Assembly (NCBI GenBank): GCA_030704615.1
Contig: CM060732.1
Span: 4,402,001-4,466,000, forward strand
Origin: Takakia lepidozioides
Taxonomy: Eukaryota > Streptophyta > Takakiopsida > Takakiales > Takakiaceae
Length of the DNA stretch: 64,000 nucleotides
Direction: 5' to 3'
The first letter of the stretch is position 1. Each line of letters opens with the position of its first letter. Below are positions 33,256 through 44,579 of this stretch, one piece after another. The translations under genes and the position numbers were made by a program. A model generated the notes under the pieces. The model was not told the origin of the DNA. It made no database searches and saw only the letters and a list, made by a program, of their open reading frames with translations.

Positions 33256-34829
33256 ATAGTATGAGAGCACTGGAAGACTGGCTTGCGTTTTGGCACTTCC
33301 GGTACAGGCAGTGGGGAGCATGCATGACAACGGTACGTTGCTTTTGTTGCATGCAAATTTTGGATGCTTTGTCTCCCTTTTTTCCATCATTGTTGTGGAA
33401 GGGTCTACTCGTCCTCCTTTCTGAAGTGTGTTTTCCCATTCTGCATCACATGTCCTTTGAGGAAATGGCGGACATGCCATCTTGCAATCTGGCGGAGATA
33501 GTGCACAATGCATGATTGCAACAATCTGGAAAACGGGGAAGAGATTTGTATGTGGCGACGACCGACGACCTGACGCGTGCTCTACAGCAACAAACCAGGT
33601 ACCGGGAGTTTTTGCGGGGTGAGGTTGGTAGCAAGGGTCCAAACAAAAATGAGTTGATGTTGCGAGCTGCAAGAAGATCAGGGGATCCGAGCAAGATTGC
33701 CAGGGCGGTGAGCCTGTATGCCGATGGAACCCCTCTCTTGTCTATAGTTCCACATCTGGAAGGCGATGAGAGATTCGGCTCTTGCAAGCAAAAATTGAAC
33801 ACTCCACCTGGTTCGGATGCGGATTTGCACAGGGCAGACCGAGACAACTTCTCCACACCACGTATTCCCTTGCATCATAGATCCGTATCCGGAACCACCA
33901 CTGCGGAGGAATCTTCGTCACGACGCCAAGCCCCTACATCTCCCTCTGTCAATGCAATGGTGCAGGAAAATAACATGCTCCCCGATGTGGTGGAGTCCGT
34001 GTGCCCCGACGACGTTTGGTACATGGAACGCACCGGTGCTGGGTCTCGAGTGCAATGTACGGCGATCAGGGCCACCACTTTCGAGAAGTGCACGTCCTTC
34101 ATATCGAGAGGCGGTGCCCGGACTCCGGCTCCAACTTTCACTGGTTTGTTCCACCCATACGGGCAACCAGAGGCCAAGAACCACAAATTCTGGTTCTGCG
34201 CTGACGACTGTGGTAGATGCGTGCGCGGAACAGTGCGACCATCGGTGGTCTTGAAGCCTGCTCCACTAAGCGTTTGGCCTGTGAAGGTGGGGACAAGTCT
34301 CTCAGCTCAAGAGATTGCAATGCTGGAGGATGAATGCTTCTCCCTTGAAAAGCAACCCACTGTGCGTGCAGGTGCTTCGAGTTCTGCAAGTTCTCGAGTG
34401 CCTCCAGCAGATACTCATTTGTGGCCAACTAGACGGAATGGAAAGCTGGTTCGGGGTTTCCCTCCAACTGTTGAACACTTCGGCAAGGTGGAATCAGCAA
34501 GAATGCTTCAAGCTCGTGTTGCAGGCACTACAGAAGTTCCTGATCCGGGGTATGGTCAGGTCTACACAATGATGACATCGACATCTGCTCTGCAGGACAA
34601 ATCTTATGACATCACTATCTCAAATTTCCCCGATTGCACCTGTCCAGACTTTGTTGGCATGCTTTCAACAAGTTTGGGAAAGAGAAGAAAATTCATTCCG
34701 TGCAAATATCTATATTTCATCTTTTTGAAAATGATGGTTTGTGATCCCAAGCGGGACATCTTCATCCACCAGGCCACTATGAGTTTCAACGAGGTGAATA
34801 CACTCTTGCAGCGGGATACAAGCACATAG
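33256..34829 (+). pseudogene. MULE-like transposase, C-terminal half with SWIM finger (copy 1)
   Basis: The coding sequence enters mid-protein at [17 protein letters not shown] (33266), runs through a frame break to MSFEEMADMPSCNLAEIVHN, meets an in-frame TGA at 33513 where a tryptophan codon would fit, and continues as a 437-codon frame to 34829. It includes LTRALQQQTRYREFLRGEV, SVWPVKVGTSLSAQEIAML and a SWIM-type zinc finger YDITISNFPDCTCPDFVGML ... FIPCKYLYFIF. SWIM is CxC...CxH; here the last ligand is tyrosine, so it is damaged. In MULE transposases this finger follows the DDE domain and helps DNA binding. The N-terminal and DDE parts are absent. A homologous copy is split across 60.1-58.2 and 46.1-44.6 kb. 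Confidence 0.75.
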
Positions 34830-35769
34830 GTAGCATCCACTTCCGCTGTCCATGAATCTGGAATTTCCAAGCCAGGTTTCCATATGCAACACATCGTCAA
34901 GTACTATGTCCCTCGGTTTATGTCCTCCCAGTGGGGTCATCAATCATGTTGTGTAGAGTCTGCAATTTGTTGCATGTATTCATCCAGCAATAAAATGTAT
35001 TGGATGCAAATGGTTTGTCACTTCATTTGTACTGGTAGTTGTTGAAGAGTCTTCCAAACACTTAAGCTGAGAAGCCAACTCTCATTTTGAAGGTGTGCAA
35101 GAATAAAGTCCTCACACATCCGCCACTCCTAGCTATGAAGGCAAAGCTGACGCGTACGAGTGGTGGCACTTTAAGACTCCCTCTCAAATCCTTTAACCCT
35201 GTAGTGCAAGATGTGAATATGAAAGGCCAGGTGTCCAGCCATTTGTCATTTGTGGTTCTCAGGTTCAATGTGTTCATGAACGAATCCCGCGGTTATAGGA
35301 CCCTCGGTTATGGGCGCCCTATGTTTCTGCTGATGTGGCGATGGTTGTCCTAGTGCCATGTCAGCATACCCAGACCACCTCAACATGCTCACGCCACCTG
35401 GCATGACCGTACGCTCACGCCATATCACCTGGCGTGAGCGTAGGCTCAAGCCACATCACCATTGTGTGAGCGTACGCTCACACGCTTACGCGCGGCGCTC
35501 ACGCCGTTGCGTCATTGGCCAGTCATGTAGAGGCGTATTCTTATATTATTTCCAACAGTCGAGAATTTACACATAAGCGATTGAAACAGACAGTACAACT
35601 TTCCGTTTATGTAAAGAGGCATTTTTAACTCGACCTGATAGCTATGATCGCCAATATCGCTTTTTTGTTGATTGATGTGGAGAGAGACATTGGACAATTG
35701 ACATCACAAATTCTCCAGTGTGGGCCAGAAATGACCAGTGTATAAAATACAATCAAACTCAGGATGCAC
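34830..35769. other. Spacer between MULE remnant and CACTA element
   Basis: No credible gene. At 35390-35510 the strand is rich in GCGTGAGCGTA/GCTCACGCC words, including a perfect 20-bp palindrome GTGTGAGCGTACGCTCACAC at 35464-35483. Similar CTCACGC words occur at 19160-19230. Confidence 0.5.
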
Positions 35770-35772
35770 ATT

Positions 35773-37363
35773 CACTACAACATTGGGGGGGGGGGGGGGG
35801 GGGTTTGCGACGGTCTTGCGACGGCCAGGCCGTCGCAAATGGGGTCCAGGGAACCCCAGCCACGGGTCCAAACTGCGACGGCCCTACTGTCGCACAGCCA
35901 TCGCACCCAAAACGTCGCAGATCTGCGAAGGCAAGGGGGTCGCAGACCCCAAGCCAGCATGGCTTGGTTTAGTCCAGTTCTGCAACCCCCAGGCGTCGCA
36001 AATTGCGACCTCTGGGCGTAGCAGGGGGAATATATATATATATAATTATTATCTAACCAAGCTGATCTGATCCCAAGACTGACACGTGGCACCATCCACC
36101 ATCCACCAAGTGGCATCATCTAACTTGTGATAACTAATTGACTAATAGTCCATACTGCCACTCTAAGTATTTGAACTCAAGACCTCTGCGCTACCGCACA
36201 GTTAAGTCACTGCGCATAAATCAGTAAACCCATTAGTACTTCATGCACATTAAGGTGGTTTAAATGTATATAAATGATATCTGTAAGATTTTATATCTCG
36301 TTTTGATCGCTGTTTTCATTGTCGTTTTTCACACTCATGTATTTAAACATCACGTTATCAATAATAAATCATATATTCAATATATTGTAACAAAAAAGAA
36401 ATACATATATTAAATATACATAAATTAAATACATATATTCACAATACAATAAATTTGACCTAAAATCTATCTATGTATATAAATATATATATGTTACTTA
36501 AACAATGTACTGCAACTATAACTCGACGTTGTAACCAATGTTGGGCAGTAATTTGATTTCATTCATAACCTCCTGTTCCGGTTTTATCAAAAACTTATAA
36601 TCAAAGAACCTCCGGTTCTAGGTTTTTCATATATATTTTTTATGGAAAGAACCTTTGGTTTCGGTTGAAAATAAGAATCTCAAAGAACCGGCGGTTTTTA
36701 TCTAATAACCGACGGATCTTTCTTGGTTTTCATACAAGTTATTTCAAAACTATGTAGTCGGCGGTCATGAGCCATTGCCGGTTCTTTGTTTTTATGAGAT
36801 ATGCGGTTATATATCCACATAATATTCTTGATAATCTCTGGGGTTTTGTAATTGAATCAAAGAACCTCCCAACATTAGTGGCTCATATAAATTAGTGGCT
36901 CATAGAAATTTTAGATACATGCATTATACAACATGTCAATGAGCATCTGCGACCCAAAGGGAGTCGCAAAATAATTGTGACGTTTTGGAGCATCTGCGAC
37001 ACCTAGGGGGTCACAAGGAGTCGCAAAAAAAGTCGCAAGGGGTCGCATATATATATATATGTATTATTTTTTATTTTTTATTTTTTTCTTCTACCTGTTG
37101 CGATGCATGGGGGGTTGCAAGGAGTCGCAAGGGTCGCAAAACGTCGCCATACCGACCCTTAAGCGTCGCAAAAAAAATAAGTTTTTTTTTCAAATTAAAG
37201 TGTTTCATCTTGCAACAAAGAAACGTCGCAGATTGGTCCTCGGTGGTTTAGTCGCAATCTGCGACACTCGGGGCGTCGCAGATGGGCCCCCGACGGTTTC
37301 GTCGCAGACTTTGCGGTCTCCGGGGCGTTGGGCATCGCAGACCCCCCCCCAAATGTAGTAGTG
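35773..37363. mobile_element. Non-autonomous CACTA-type DNA transposon (1.59 kb)
   Basis: The left end is CACTACAACATTGGGGGG at 35773; the right end reads CACTACTACATTTGGGGGG in reverse complement, ending at 37363. The flanking bases are ATT on both sides (35770-35772 and 37364-37366), the 3-bp target duplication expected of CACTA elements. Inside the ends are many subterminal TTGCGACG/CGTCGCAA words (35805-36015 and 36945-37340), the usual transposase-binding arrays of this superfamily. The middle is AT-rich (36220-36900) and non-coding, so it depends on a transposase made elsewhere. A G homopolymer of about 23 bases follows the left end. Confidence 0.9.
36150..36222 (-). repeat. tRNA-derived (SINE-like) fragment inside CACTA 1
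   Basis: On the minus strand, GCGCAGTGACTTAACTGTGC resembles a Pol III A box region, and GAGTTCAAATAC resembles a B box about 30 bases on. It is too degenerate to be a tRNA gene. Confidence 0.35.
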
Positions 37364-37652
37364 ATTACACAGAAATGAGGGCACGATGGGTATTTTTATT
37401 GATCGATCACAGCGTCTAACATTAAGCACGTCTACACCAAATGTCATCCATACAAATCTAAACCCTTATGCCCCCTGAATGGAAGTCACCAGGTAGACGG
37501 AACTTTGATAGACTTGAAGATGAGGTCATGAGTGACGCGGCTCCTCCAGGTAAAAAAAAAAGTATGACGCCTCCCGAAGGGAGCGTAACTTATGGTGTCA
37601 CTTCACCACAAGGGCTACTGCCTTCCAGCTGAAAGGTGGACACCTTCATGAC

Positions 37653-37735
37653 ACACCTGACCGTGGTTTGAACCCACAACCACATCCAACGTGGTATGTG
37701 CCCATTACCACTGGGCTACATGCTGGTTGTCCCTC
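37653..37735 (-). repeat. tRNA-derived SINE head
   Basis: On the minus strand, TAGCCCAGTGGTAATGGGCA fits an A box (TRGCNNAGYNGG), followed about 30 bases on by TGGGTTCAAACC, close to a B box. Flanking sequence does not fold as a cloverleaf with an acceptor stem, so a SINE relic is likelier than a functional tRNA. Confidence 0.5.
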
Positions 37736-38000
37736 CAGGTAAACTGCATAGCGGTCGTGCTGGTGCCCTTGGTGGAGCTGACAACAATGTCATGCCCATC
37801 GATGCTACCACCATCAAACATGGAGATTGTCACTGTGGGCCTCATGTGCCCCTGCGATTTGTCCTCAAAACGAAGGCGAATATCCCCATACAGTGGATAT
37901 TCGGAGCGGACTCATTCACGAGTATAGTTCTCCCCGATGCAATCCTCCCAGGTCCACTGGTAGCAGTTCCAGCGCTAAAGCATGGCCGTGTGTGATCTGT
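37735..38000 (-). pseudogene. Fragment of an unrecognised conserved domain (copy 1)
   Basis: Minus-strand translation has QWTWEDCIGENYT, a stop, then YPLYGDIRLRFEDKSQGH, TVTISMFDGGSIDGHDIVV and TKG. The same pattern occurs at 60.75-61.02 kb (QWTYDDCIG ... VYGEILISYEDESYGH ... KISIYDGAYIGGHDTVI ... TKG). Two diverged copies conserved at protein level indicate a real gene family, probably a mobile-element or multi-copy plant gene with a beta-rich domain. I cannot name it. Confidence 0.5.
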
Positions 38001-38278
38001 CCGGTTGCCCACCGTAGCTTGGTATATTGAGGTCAACGATGTGCAGGACCCACAGTACTGAGTTAGTATCTGAGGACAACCCCATAGGCCTGTCACCCTA
38101 CCTTGATGCTTCCGCTGCAACAACGACATACCTTGGCATATGCAATTGTTTCTCTCGTCTACGTAAGGCGACCCGGGCCTATTTCATTTTCTCTTCCGCT
38201 GCAGGGCAGCAGGTGATGGGGTATGAATGTGGGATGGTAAGAAGGTTAGTAACTAGGGCTTTTGTGTAGGCCCGTCTT

Positions 38279-38290
38279 TTGGTATCAGAG
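38279..38290 (+). other. Primer-binding-site-like TGGTATCAGAGC
   Basis: This 12-mer equals the plant initiator-Met tRNA primer site used by many LTR retrotransposons. It lies 30 bp left of the CACTA 2 insertion, which would have landed in the leader of an LTR element. The LTR upstream is not delimited, so this is a candidate only. Confidence 0.4.
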
Positions 38291-38979
38291 CAGTTCGATT
38301 CTTGTGGTTTGCATGCTGTCACTAGAAGAGAAACCGGCTTTTTCCACGGCTTTTTCCACACTTTTTGCTGTGGAATCAGCCGCAGTCCACCCCTGCCATG
38401 GGTATAAGAAACGACTAGTGCTTTCGGACACCCCGTGGACGGCCTGGCTCTCGGGTGGCCCTGTGGAAAAGTCCACGGGTGGCTTTTTCCACGGGAGGCT
38501 TTTTTCACAGGGTGCATGGTGACATGGCCGCTGACATGGCCGATGGCATAGCTGACATGGCAGAGTGTGAAAAAGGCCAGTGTGACATGTTTCACGGCGG
38601 ATTTCACACCTTGAACAAGACATTATGCAACACGTGTCATATTTCACACCTTCGACAAGTCACTATGCAACACGTGTTCGCTCCTGTGTGGTGGTACGCA
38701 TAAATAAATAAATAATTGATTTCCAATATTAAGTTTGAATATTAATGGATTTAATTTATTGCTATTATTATGATGATGATGATTATTATTATAGGGAAAA
38801 TGGACAGTGGCCTTGATGAGAACATTATTAAATAACAAAATATTGAAATTATGTTTTTAGAAAATTATATTTATCCGCAGATACCAAAACCACCCTTTGC
38901 AAGGAAGGAGGTTTGCCTTAGTGTCTATGCTGAGTGCGTCGCTACTCTCTGTAATCTAATATACATTCATCTTTTTCCT

Positions 38980-40300
38980 CGGTGGCCCTCCTTGACTGGG
39001 GTCAGAAAAGATTCATTCCACAGCTTATCTCATCTCTTTACATGTTTCTGGATACTTTCCTATTGCACTTGGCAGTATCAGGTCAAATCACTCCAAACTA
39101 TGTACCATCTAACCATGCAGGTTTCTTGTAGCTATCCTTCCACAAGGAATCAAAGTAATCTGGAGCTTGAAATACGGTCCTATTGGATGACACTCTATGC
39201 CCTGCTCCTTGCAGCTATCCCATGCCTCTGCACAGATCATGCAACATCCTTGCATTGTTGTTAGCAGCTAATAATGGCAGCCTAGATTTGTTCTAGCAAA
39301 CACCCAACTCAACTTACCACACCAGTCATATTCTCAATTGCATCTACCACTACTGTAATCCAAGGCATTTACCTTCCAAGACGATTGTCCCACCATTGAC
39401 TGGGGTCAGAAAAGTATTCATTCCACAGCTTCTCCTCTCTGTTACCTATTTTTGGATACTTTCCTATTGTCACTTTGGCAGTATCATGTCAAGTCACTCC
39501 AAACTATCAAAGGATCACTCAACCAGCTAACTTGCAGAATTCTTGAAACATGAAATTTAGGGTGATTCTGATAAGAGAGGAAAACAGATGAAATGTGTTG
39601 AAGAAGGTGCCTTGATTAGCATTGCTTGATTTTATCAATTGGCCGCTGCTGCGGCTTCAGTTGACCATCTAACCATGCATGTTTCTTGGAGCTATTTTCC
39701 ACCGGGGAATCACCCCTTCCCGCATCATTGCTCATAGGTCTCCAAAGCCTCCATCCGCGCCCTTGTTGGTATATCCTGCAATCATCAAACTCCATGACAC
39801 CACATCTCGTTCAGACCATACTGTCAAAAACTTCCTTTGCATCCTCGATGCACCCACATTTGGCATACCAGCCAGTCCACCAGGGCAGTGTTCAGAATGA
39901 CATCGGTTACAATTCCAGATTTGACGATGTCACCATGGACCTCTTTGCCCTTTCCAGAGCTCCAAGCTTGCACATGCATTACAACAAATGTGATGTGGTG
40001 GGGCTTCACCCCTTCGCCACCGCAACAGTGTGCTCATAAGTCTCCAAAGCATCCTACCACACCCCATGCTTGGTAACTCCTGCCAACATTATTTCCACGT
40101 GATCAAAGATCGTTGAGGCATTCTGTTGAACACTTGGTGAGCATCCATGATGCTCCCGCACTTAATATACATGGAGGACAAGGGGGTTGAGTAGAAAAAC
40201 ATTTGGCGTGAATCCACTTTGAATTATGTGAGTGTGCACCTGCTTGCTAGTTTCCAGACCTTCCATCTGATGCATTAAGCAAGAGACAGACCTACGTACC
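38980..40300 (-). pseudogene. PPR gene fragments, rearranged, inside CACTA 2
   Basis: Minus-strand translation at 40009-39824 reads AWSSGKGKEVHGDIVKSGIV and TDVILNTALVDW, typical of PLS-type PPR repeats. Near 40165-40130 another repeat start is recognisable. At 38990-39150 and 39397-39530 two direct copies of about 135 bp share GACTGGGGTCAGAAAAG and TTTCCTATTG..CACTT..GGCAGTATCA. A phrase CCATCTAACCATGCA is repeated at 39104 and 39665. The fragments are out of frame with each other, so nothing functional is encoded. Confidence 0.65.
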
Positions 40301-42660
40301 TGAATCTGCTGAAATACCTCATTGGTTTAAAGTTTGTAGAGCCTCTGTTAGTCTGTCTGCCGCAAAGCATCTTCACATGCATTGTGGACTCCCTCTCTGA
40401 TCCTCTTTAAGAAGTTGTGCGTATGGATGGAAAACGGGATGAAATCATGGCCACCGACACAATGAAGAGATAGACACAAATAGCGTGCCGGAAACATCAG
40501 CAACCACAATTACTCAAGCCCGGTCAGTGGCCCACAACAAAACCAAGGTCACTTGGGCATACACAGCTTCTTTTTATGAACATGGCAAATATTCATAAGT
40601 TGAAACTCCTGGAGGGATTTTATAAACCCTGACTTCATCTTTTGACAACGAATGAACATGAAAAGCTGAAAGCCACGTCACATCACTTCTCAGATAAACC
40701 ACATTGCCTAACCTGCCAATGGCTTGTTGTACAAGCCCATATCCTCAAGGTTATGCAGGAAGATACTTGTACCACACCCTTTCCACATCCTACCAACTCG
40801 CTACCAGAGCATTTAAAAGCGATGCAACTAACCTCACTGACAATAGTTGTTCTGCCCCGTGCAGTAGCTACTACAGACATGCCAAGGTGGCCATGTTCAA
40901 AACAGTGTTTCAGAAATGCCAAGCCATTATCAAAGCATCAGCCAATAGAACAACATGAGATTGACACTTAGCAATAACACACAACACCTTTTAGTCATAC
41001 AACACAAAGATCATGGTGTACGGTGGGTTCAAGATATCCACCGCTCGCTACTACCTTTCAGACAATCAGGTGTGTTCTTTAAGCAGATCCAAGTACTAAA
41101 CATATGTCTTAATGTAGATATATATGCTTTATCAAGGTAGAAAATAACTTTTTTCCCTTGTAGACCAATACAATATTACAAATCTAACTGACCCTTCGGT
41201 GGCTAACCTACAGTCATGTCAAAACATAACACAATCTCCATGAGAGACCTGATAATGTTCATGTAAGCTGCCGGTTAACTTGACAATGCAGTTTCGTAAA
41301 AAGAAAGTGAGAGATATCCAAGCCACAACCAGAAAGCAGGTTGTGCTCTAAATGTGCCAGACAAAAAAGTAAGGAAATACGGCAAACCCCTCTTGCTAGC
41401 ACAATGCACAAGTTCCCACCTCTGCCCGTATGAGCATGTCAGTGCATGCTACTCTTATTTAGCACGCAACATGCAATCTTCAGCATATATAAGAATGGTC
41501 CATCTCTTCCCAAAATTCTTCCTATACCTCTTGGACTCATTTTCATTCCTTTTATCAGAGATAACTAGTGTATATAACCCATGAACAAAAGTTGACTGCG
41601 GAGTTCAGTTTGAAGTTAACTCCTAAGCTTAAATTTACCTCCTCATTAATCTCCTACAAATGATTAACCTCAAAGATAGTAACAGACCTGTTCTAATTCA
41701 GATGAAGCAGAGAGAACAGTAGCACATTCACAATTCAACTTGATAGCCTCAGCATGTGCTGCTAAGGCTGTTGCCTCTAGTTCCTCCTTCCCTTTAAGTG
41801 CTGCCGCCAACTTCTCTCTTGTTGCATCCTCCTCTTCCGTGGTTCTCTGCACTCATGAACAACATTTGTGGGAGCTAAAAGCTGTGCTTTCCAAGTTTTA
41901 GCAACAATTCAATGGAAGAGGATTTGAGACGCTACCCTGTTGGCTTCTCCATGGCATGTCCTCGGTCCTTATATCTTGCTGGTCTCCAGAGGAGGGTGTT
42001 GTGCCATTTGCTGAAGGTGATGGTGCAACTAAAGATCATGGCAAAGAAAATGCAGCTGTTGCTGTTGGAGACTCACAGAAGACTACACAGAGGACTACAC
42101 AGAAGATGAAAGGATGTGGAAGGGATTAAATGCAAACCGCATTGCTGTAGTGACCATTGTATCCCCGAAAGAAAACTACTGTATGGACATTTCAATCAGA
42201 GTATCTCATAGATATGCCGGAAAATACATGGGAGTCAGTATTTCCGAAATTATCAACAAGGATTTGCGGTATGAGCACAGTATCTGGCCTGAAACTGAAA
42301 TGAAGGGCGGCGTGACCTCTTTGTGAGTTGTGTCCACGTACAAAGTGTAGTTCATACAAGACAAGTAGTATGAGTCAGTAGCAAAGTGACCTGCGAGAGT
42401 GCCCTCACATTTTGGCAGCCATTTCGTCGAACACACCCTTCGCATCCTTGGAAAACTCACGGCTGGTGTCCCACCATCGTGAAGGGTAAAATCCATGCCA
42501 GCTCTGCTCTGTGTTGCAAATTCAGGGCCGAGTCTGATGAGAGGGCAAAACAGACTGAAATAGGTCGAAGAAGAAGGGCCCTCACCAACATGGCCTCGAG
42601 TTCCTGTATCACGAGGCTGGCACTAAGAAGACCGGACCCCACAAAATGCTAAGTCCCAGC
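40301..42660. other. Interior of CACTA 2 without a recognised gene
   Basis: Several 60-109-codon frames occur. One minus-strand frame (41852-41670) encodes a coiled coil (EEEDATREKLAAALKGKEEL). A plus-strand stretch at 41912-42326 has a tandem AGAAGACTACACAGAG repeat and no domain. None can be assigned; they may be captured host fragments. Confidence 0.35.
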
Positions 42661-43924
42661 CCGCACACCGGCAGCCCTAAATTCGAGCCAACTTTTTAAG
42701 TTTTTGAATGTTTGCCACCCTAACATTATATAAAATAATTATATGGTCCACGTAATTATGTGAGGTATTTTTAGCTTATATATAGTTAGGGTGCAAAATG
42801 TTTATATATAACAGGTACAAAGGCCCCAGTTAATGTATTTATTGGGTAAGGTTCATAGTTATGAAATGAGTAGTTAAAACAATTATTTCTATCTAATACT
42901 GATTTATATATTTCAATTTGCATGAATTTAAAATATAATTGTGGAATTGCTAATGAAGTGTTGAAACCACTTACAATTTAAAATAAATCACCTGTATAGA
43001 GACTCACATGCTACCCACTTAGACCTGGGTTTCCTTATTGGTCTCTTGTTAAAATTCTATGGATTTTTTCGAAATATTCTGGTTTTTCTTTGATGTGTGA
43101 GATGACAAAGTCCAAGCATGTCACATAGACAAGGAGTTCAAGTAGGATGATGCAAGTGATTTGTGTAAATCCATGCCTATGCCTGTTTGTCCTAGTTGTG
43201 TCATAGGTTGCAACGGAACGGGGCCACCTTTGAATGCGATCCCCAGGCTCATTTCACCAAGGGCTCATAGACTTCATAATGTAGAGATTGAAAATGGGGT
43301 GTAGCAGGGGTGAGTTTCATTTGCTACTAGACCATCGTGCCAGATTTCTAAACATGAACATGAAGCTTATGATCATTTTTCCAAGGGCATCATCTCAAAC
43401 TCCCCATACACCACAATGTGGAAATTCTATGGTCCCATTTCACACATGTGTGTAACATGCCATGTAAAACTAAGCCAAATCCCGCCACGCTCATGGCTGT
43501 TTTAACACCGTTCTTGCCTCGGGTGTGGATCACATGTGAGACACCCCACAGTTAGGGCATATTTTGACCCACACCTTGGCTCACTCTACAGACCCGTGAT
43601 AAAAGCCGTGGAATGTGCTAGGTGTGAGATGACATACCGCTGGAAAAAGCCGGTTTCTCTTCTAGTATGTGTGTTTTGATGTTTCATTGTGTTCATGATC
43701 TGTTTTTATGGCTGGAAGGGAGGTTAGCTATTTCATGAGCATGAGCGGCATGAGCAGAGTAGTAAGACAATCGGTTTTCATGAGCAGAAATCCAAAACTT
43801 GGAATTAATTTTTTTAAATAATTTTTTAATAGAATGTGTCAGAAAATCAATGATATAATATTCATTTTGGGAAACTGAAAATGAAGTTTTAGGAGCCGTG
43901 TCATGAAATTTTCTCTTGCGCTCA

Positions 43925-44290
43925 TGGCAAATGCAGTCGAGATGTGGAAAAATGGCGCCGAATTTCGCGGTAATAGGTTCCGGAACTTTGGAAAATGGCT
44001 ATGCATTTCGCAGTTATAGGTGCCTCCCCCGAAAAATGGTGCCAAATTTCGCGGCAATAGGTCCCTGCCATGCAAGTAGTTTGGCCTGAAAATTGGAAAT
44101 GCGGCGCCAAATTTCTGGAGATGGTGCCTACAACTGCACCGATCTTGGGCACTTTTTGGCCATATAACTGGAAAATTTGCGCCGAATTTGCAGACATGGC
44201 TCCCAGACATGTGGGACTTAGCCAGTTTTTGGCCCAAAATCTGGAAATTCGGCGCCATATTTCCAGAATTGGCCCCCACAACTGTTAGTA
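43925..44290. repeat. GGCGCCGAATTT-type short tandem repeat
   Basis: Units of about 43-75 bp contain AAATGGCGCCGAATTTCGCG or GGAAATTCGGCGCC variants at about 43950, 43990, 44035, 44095, 44170 and 44245. The NarI-centred word recalls the palindromes at 61.6-63.1 kb, which are centred on the same GGCGCC. Confidence 0.7.
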
Positions 44291-44579
44291 TTTGAACTCA
44301 ATTTTTTGGGAAAATCTGTGATTCATTCTGTCACATCTTGTTATGGATTCTGTTTCGACATTGAACTGCCCGTGGACCTCAATCGCCGGACTTTTTAAGC
44401 TATATAGTCCATAAGTGCTGCATAACAAATTGCACAATGGATATCCAGAAGACCATAATGTATTTGAGTGAGACATTACTTTTATTTTGCAGGTCTCATT
44501 CCATGAGTATTGACGTGGATTTCATTAGACTGCAAAACAAAGTCTACTGCATAAAAATGCATTTGAAAATATCCAAATG

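Larger units (their letters stand above)
38320..43667. mobile_element. CACTA-like transposon (5.35 kb) carrying gene fragments
   Basis: The left end CACTAGAAGAGAAACCGGCT at 38320 is matched in inverse by CTCTTCTAGTA ending at 43667; the terminal repeat continues about 27 bp with CTTTTTCCA. The trinucleotide TGT flanks both ends (38317-38319 and 43668-43670). The last base on the right is A where G is expected, so that end carries a mutation. Subterminal TTTTTCCAC and TTTCACACC words (38335-38650) and GGTGTGA/TCACAC words (43440-43640) fit CACTA structure. No transposase is found inside. Instead there are decayed PPR fragments and unrecognised sequence, so this looks like a gene-capturing non-autonomous element. 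The region 42,660-43,430 is AT-rich and non-coding. Confidence 0.8.

Noticed and set aside
33516-34829. Intact host transcription factor with SWIM finger
   Set aside because: Upstream homology continues across a stop and frame break, the last zinc ligand is changed, and it aligns with a transposase-like gene split elsewhere in the window.
37653-37735. Functional tRNA gene on the minus strand
   Set aside because: A and B box-like sequences are present but no acceptor stem pairing or anticodon arm is evident; kept only as a SINE-like relic.
38279-38290. Complete LTR retrotransposon starting at the initiator-Met primer site
   Set aside because: No delimited LTR or gag/pol follows; the CACTA element begins 30 bp downstream.
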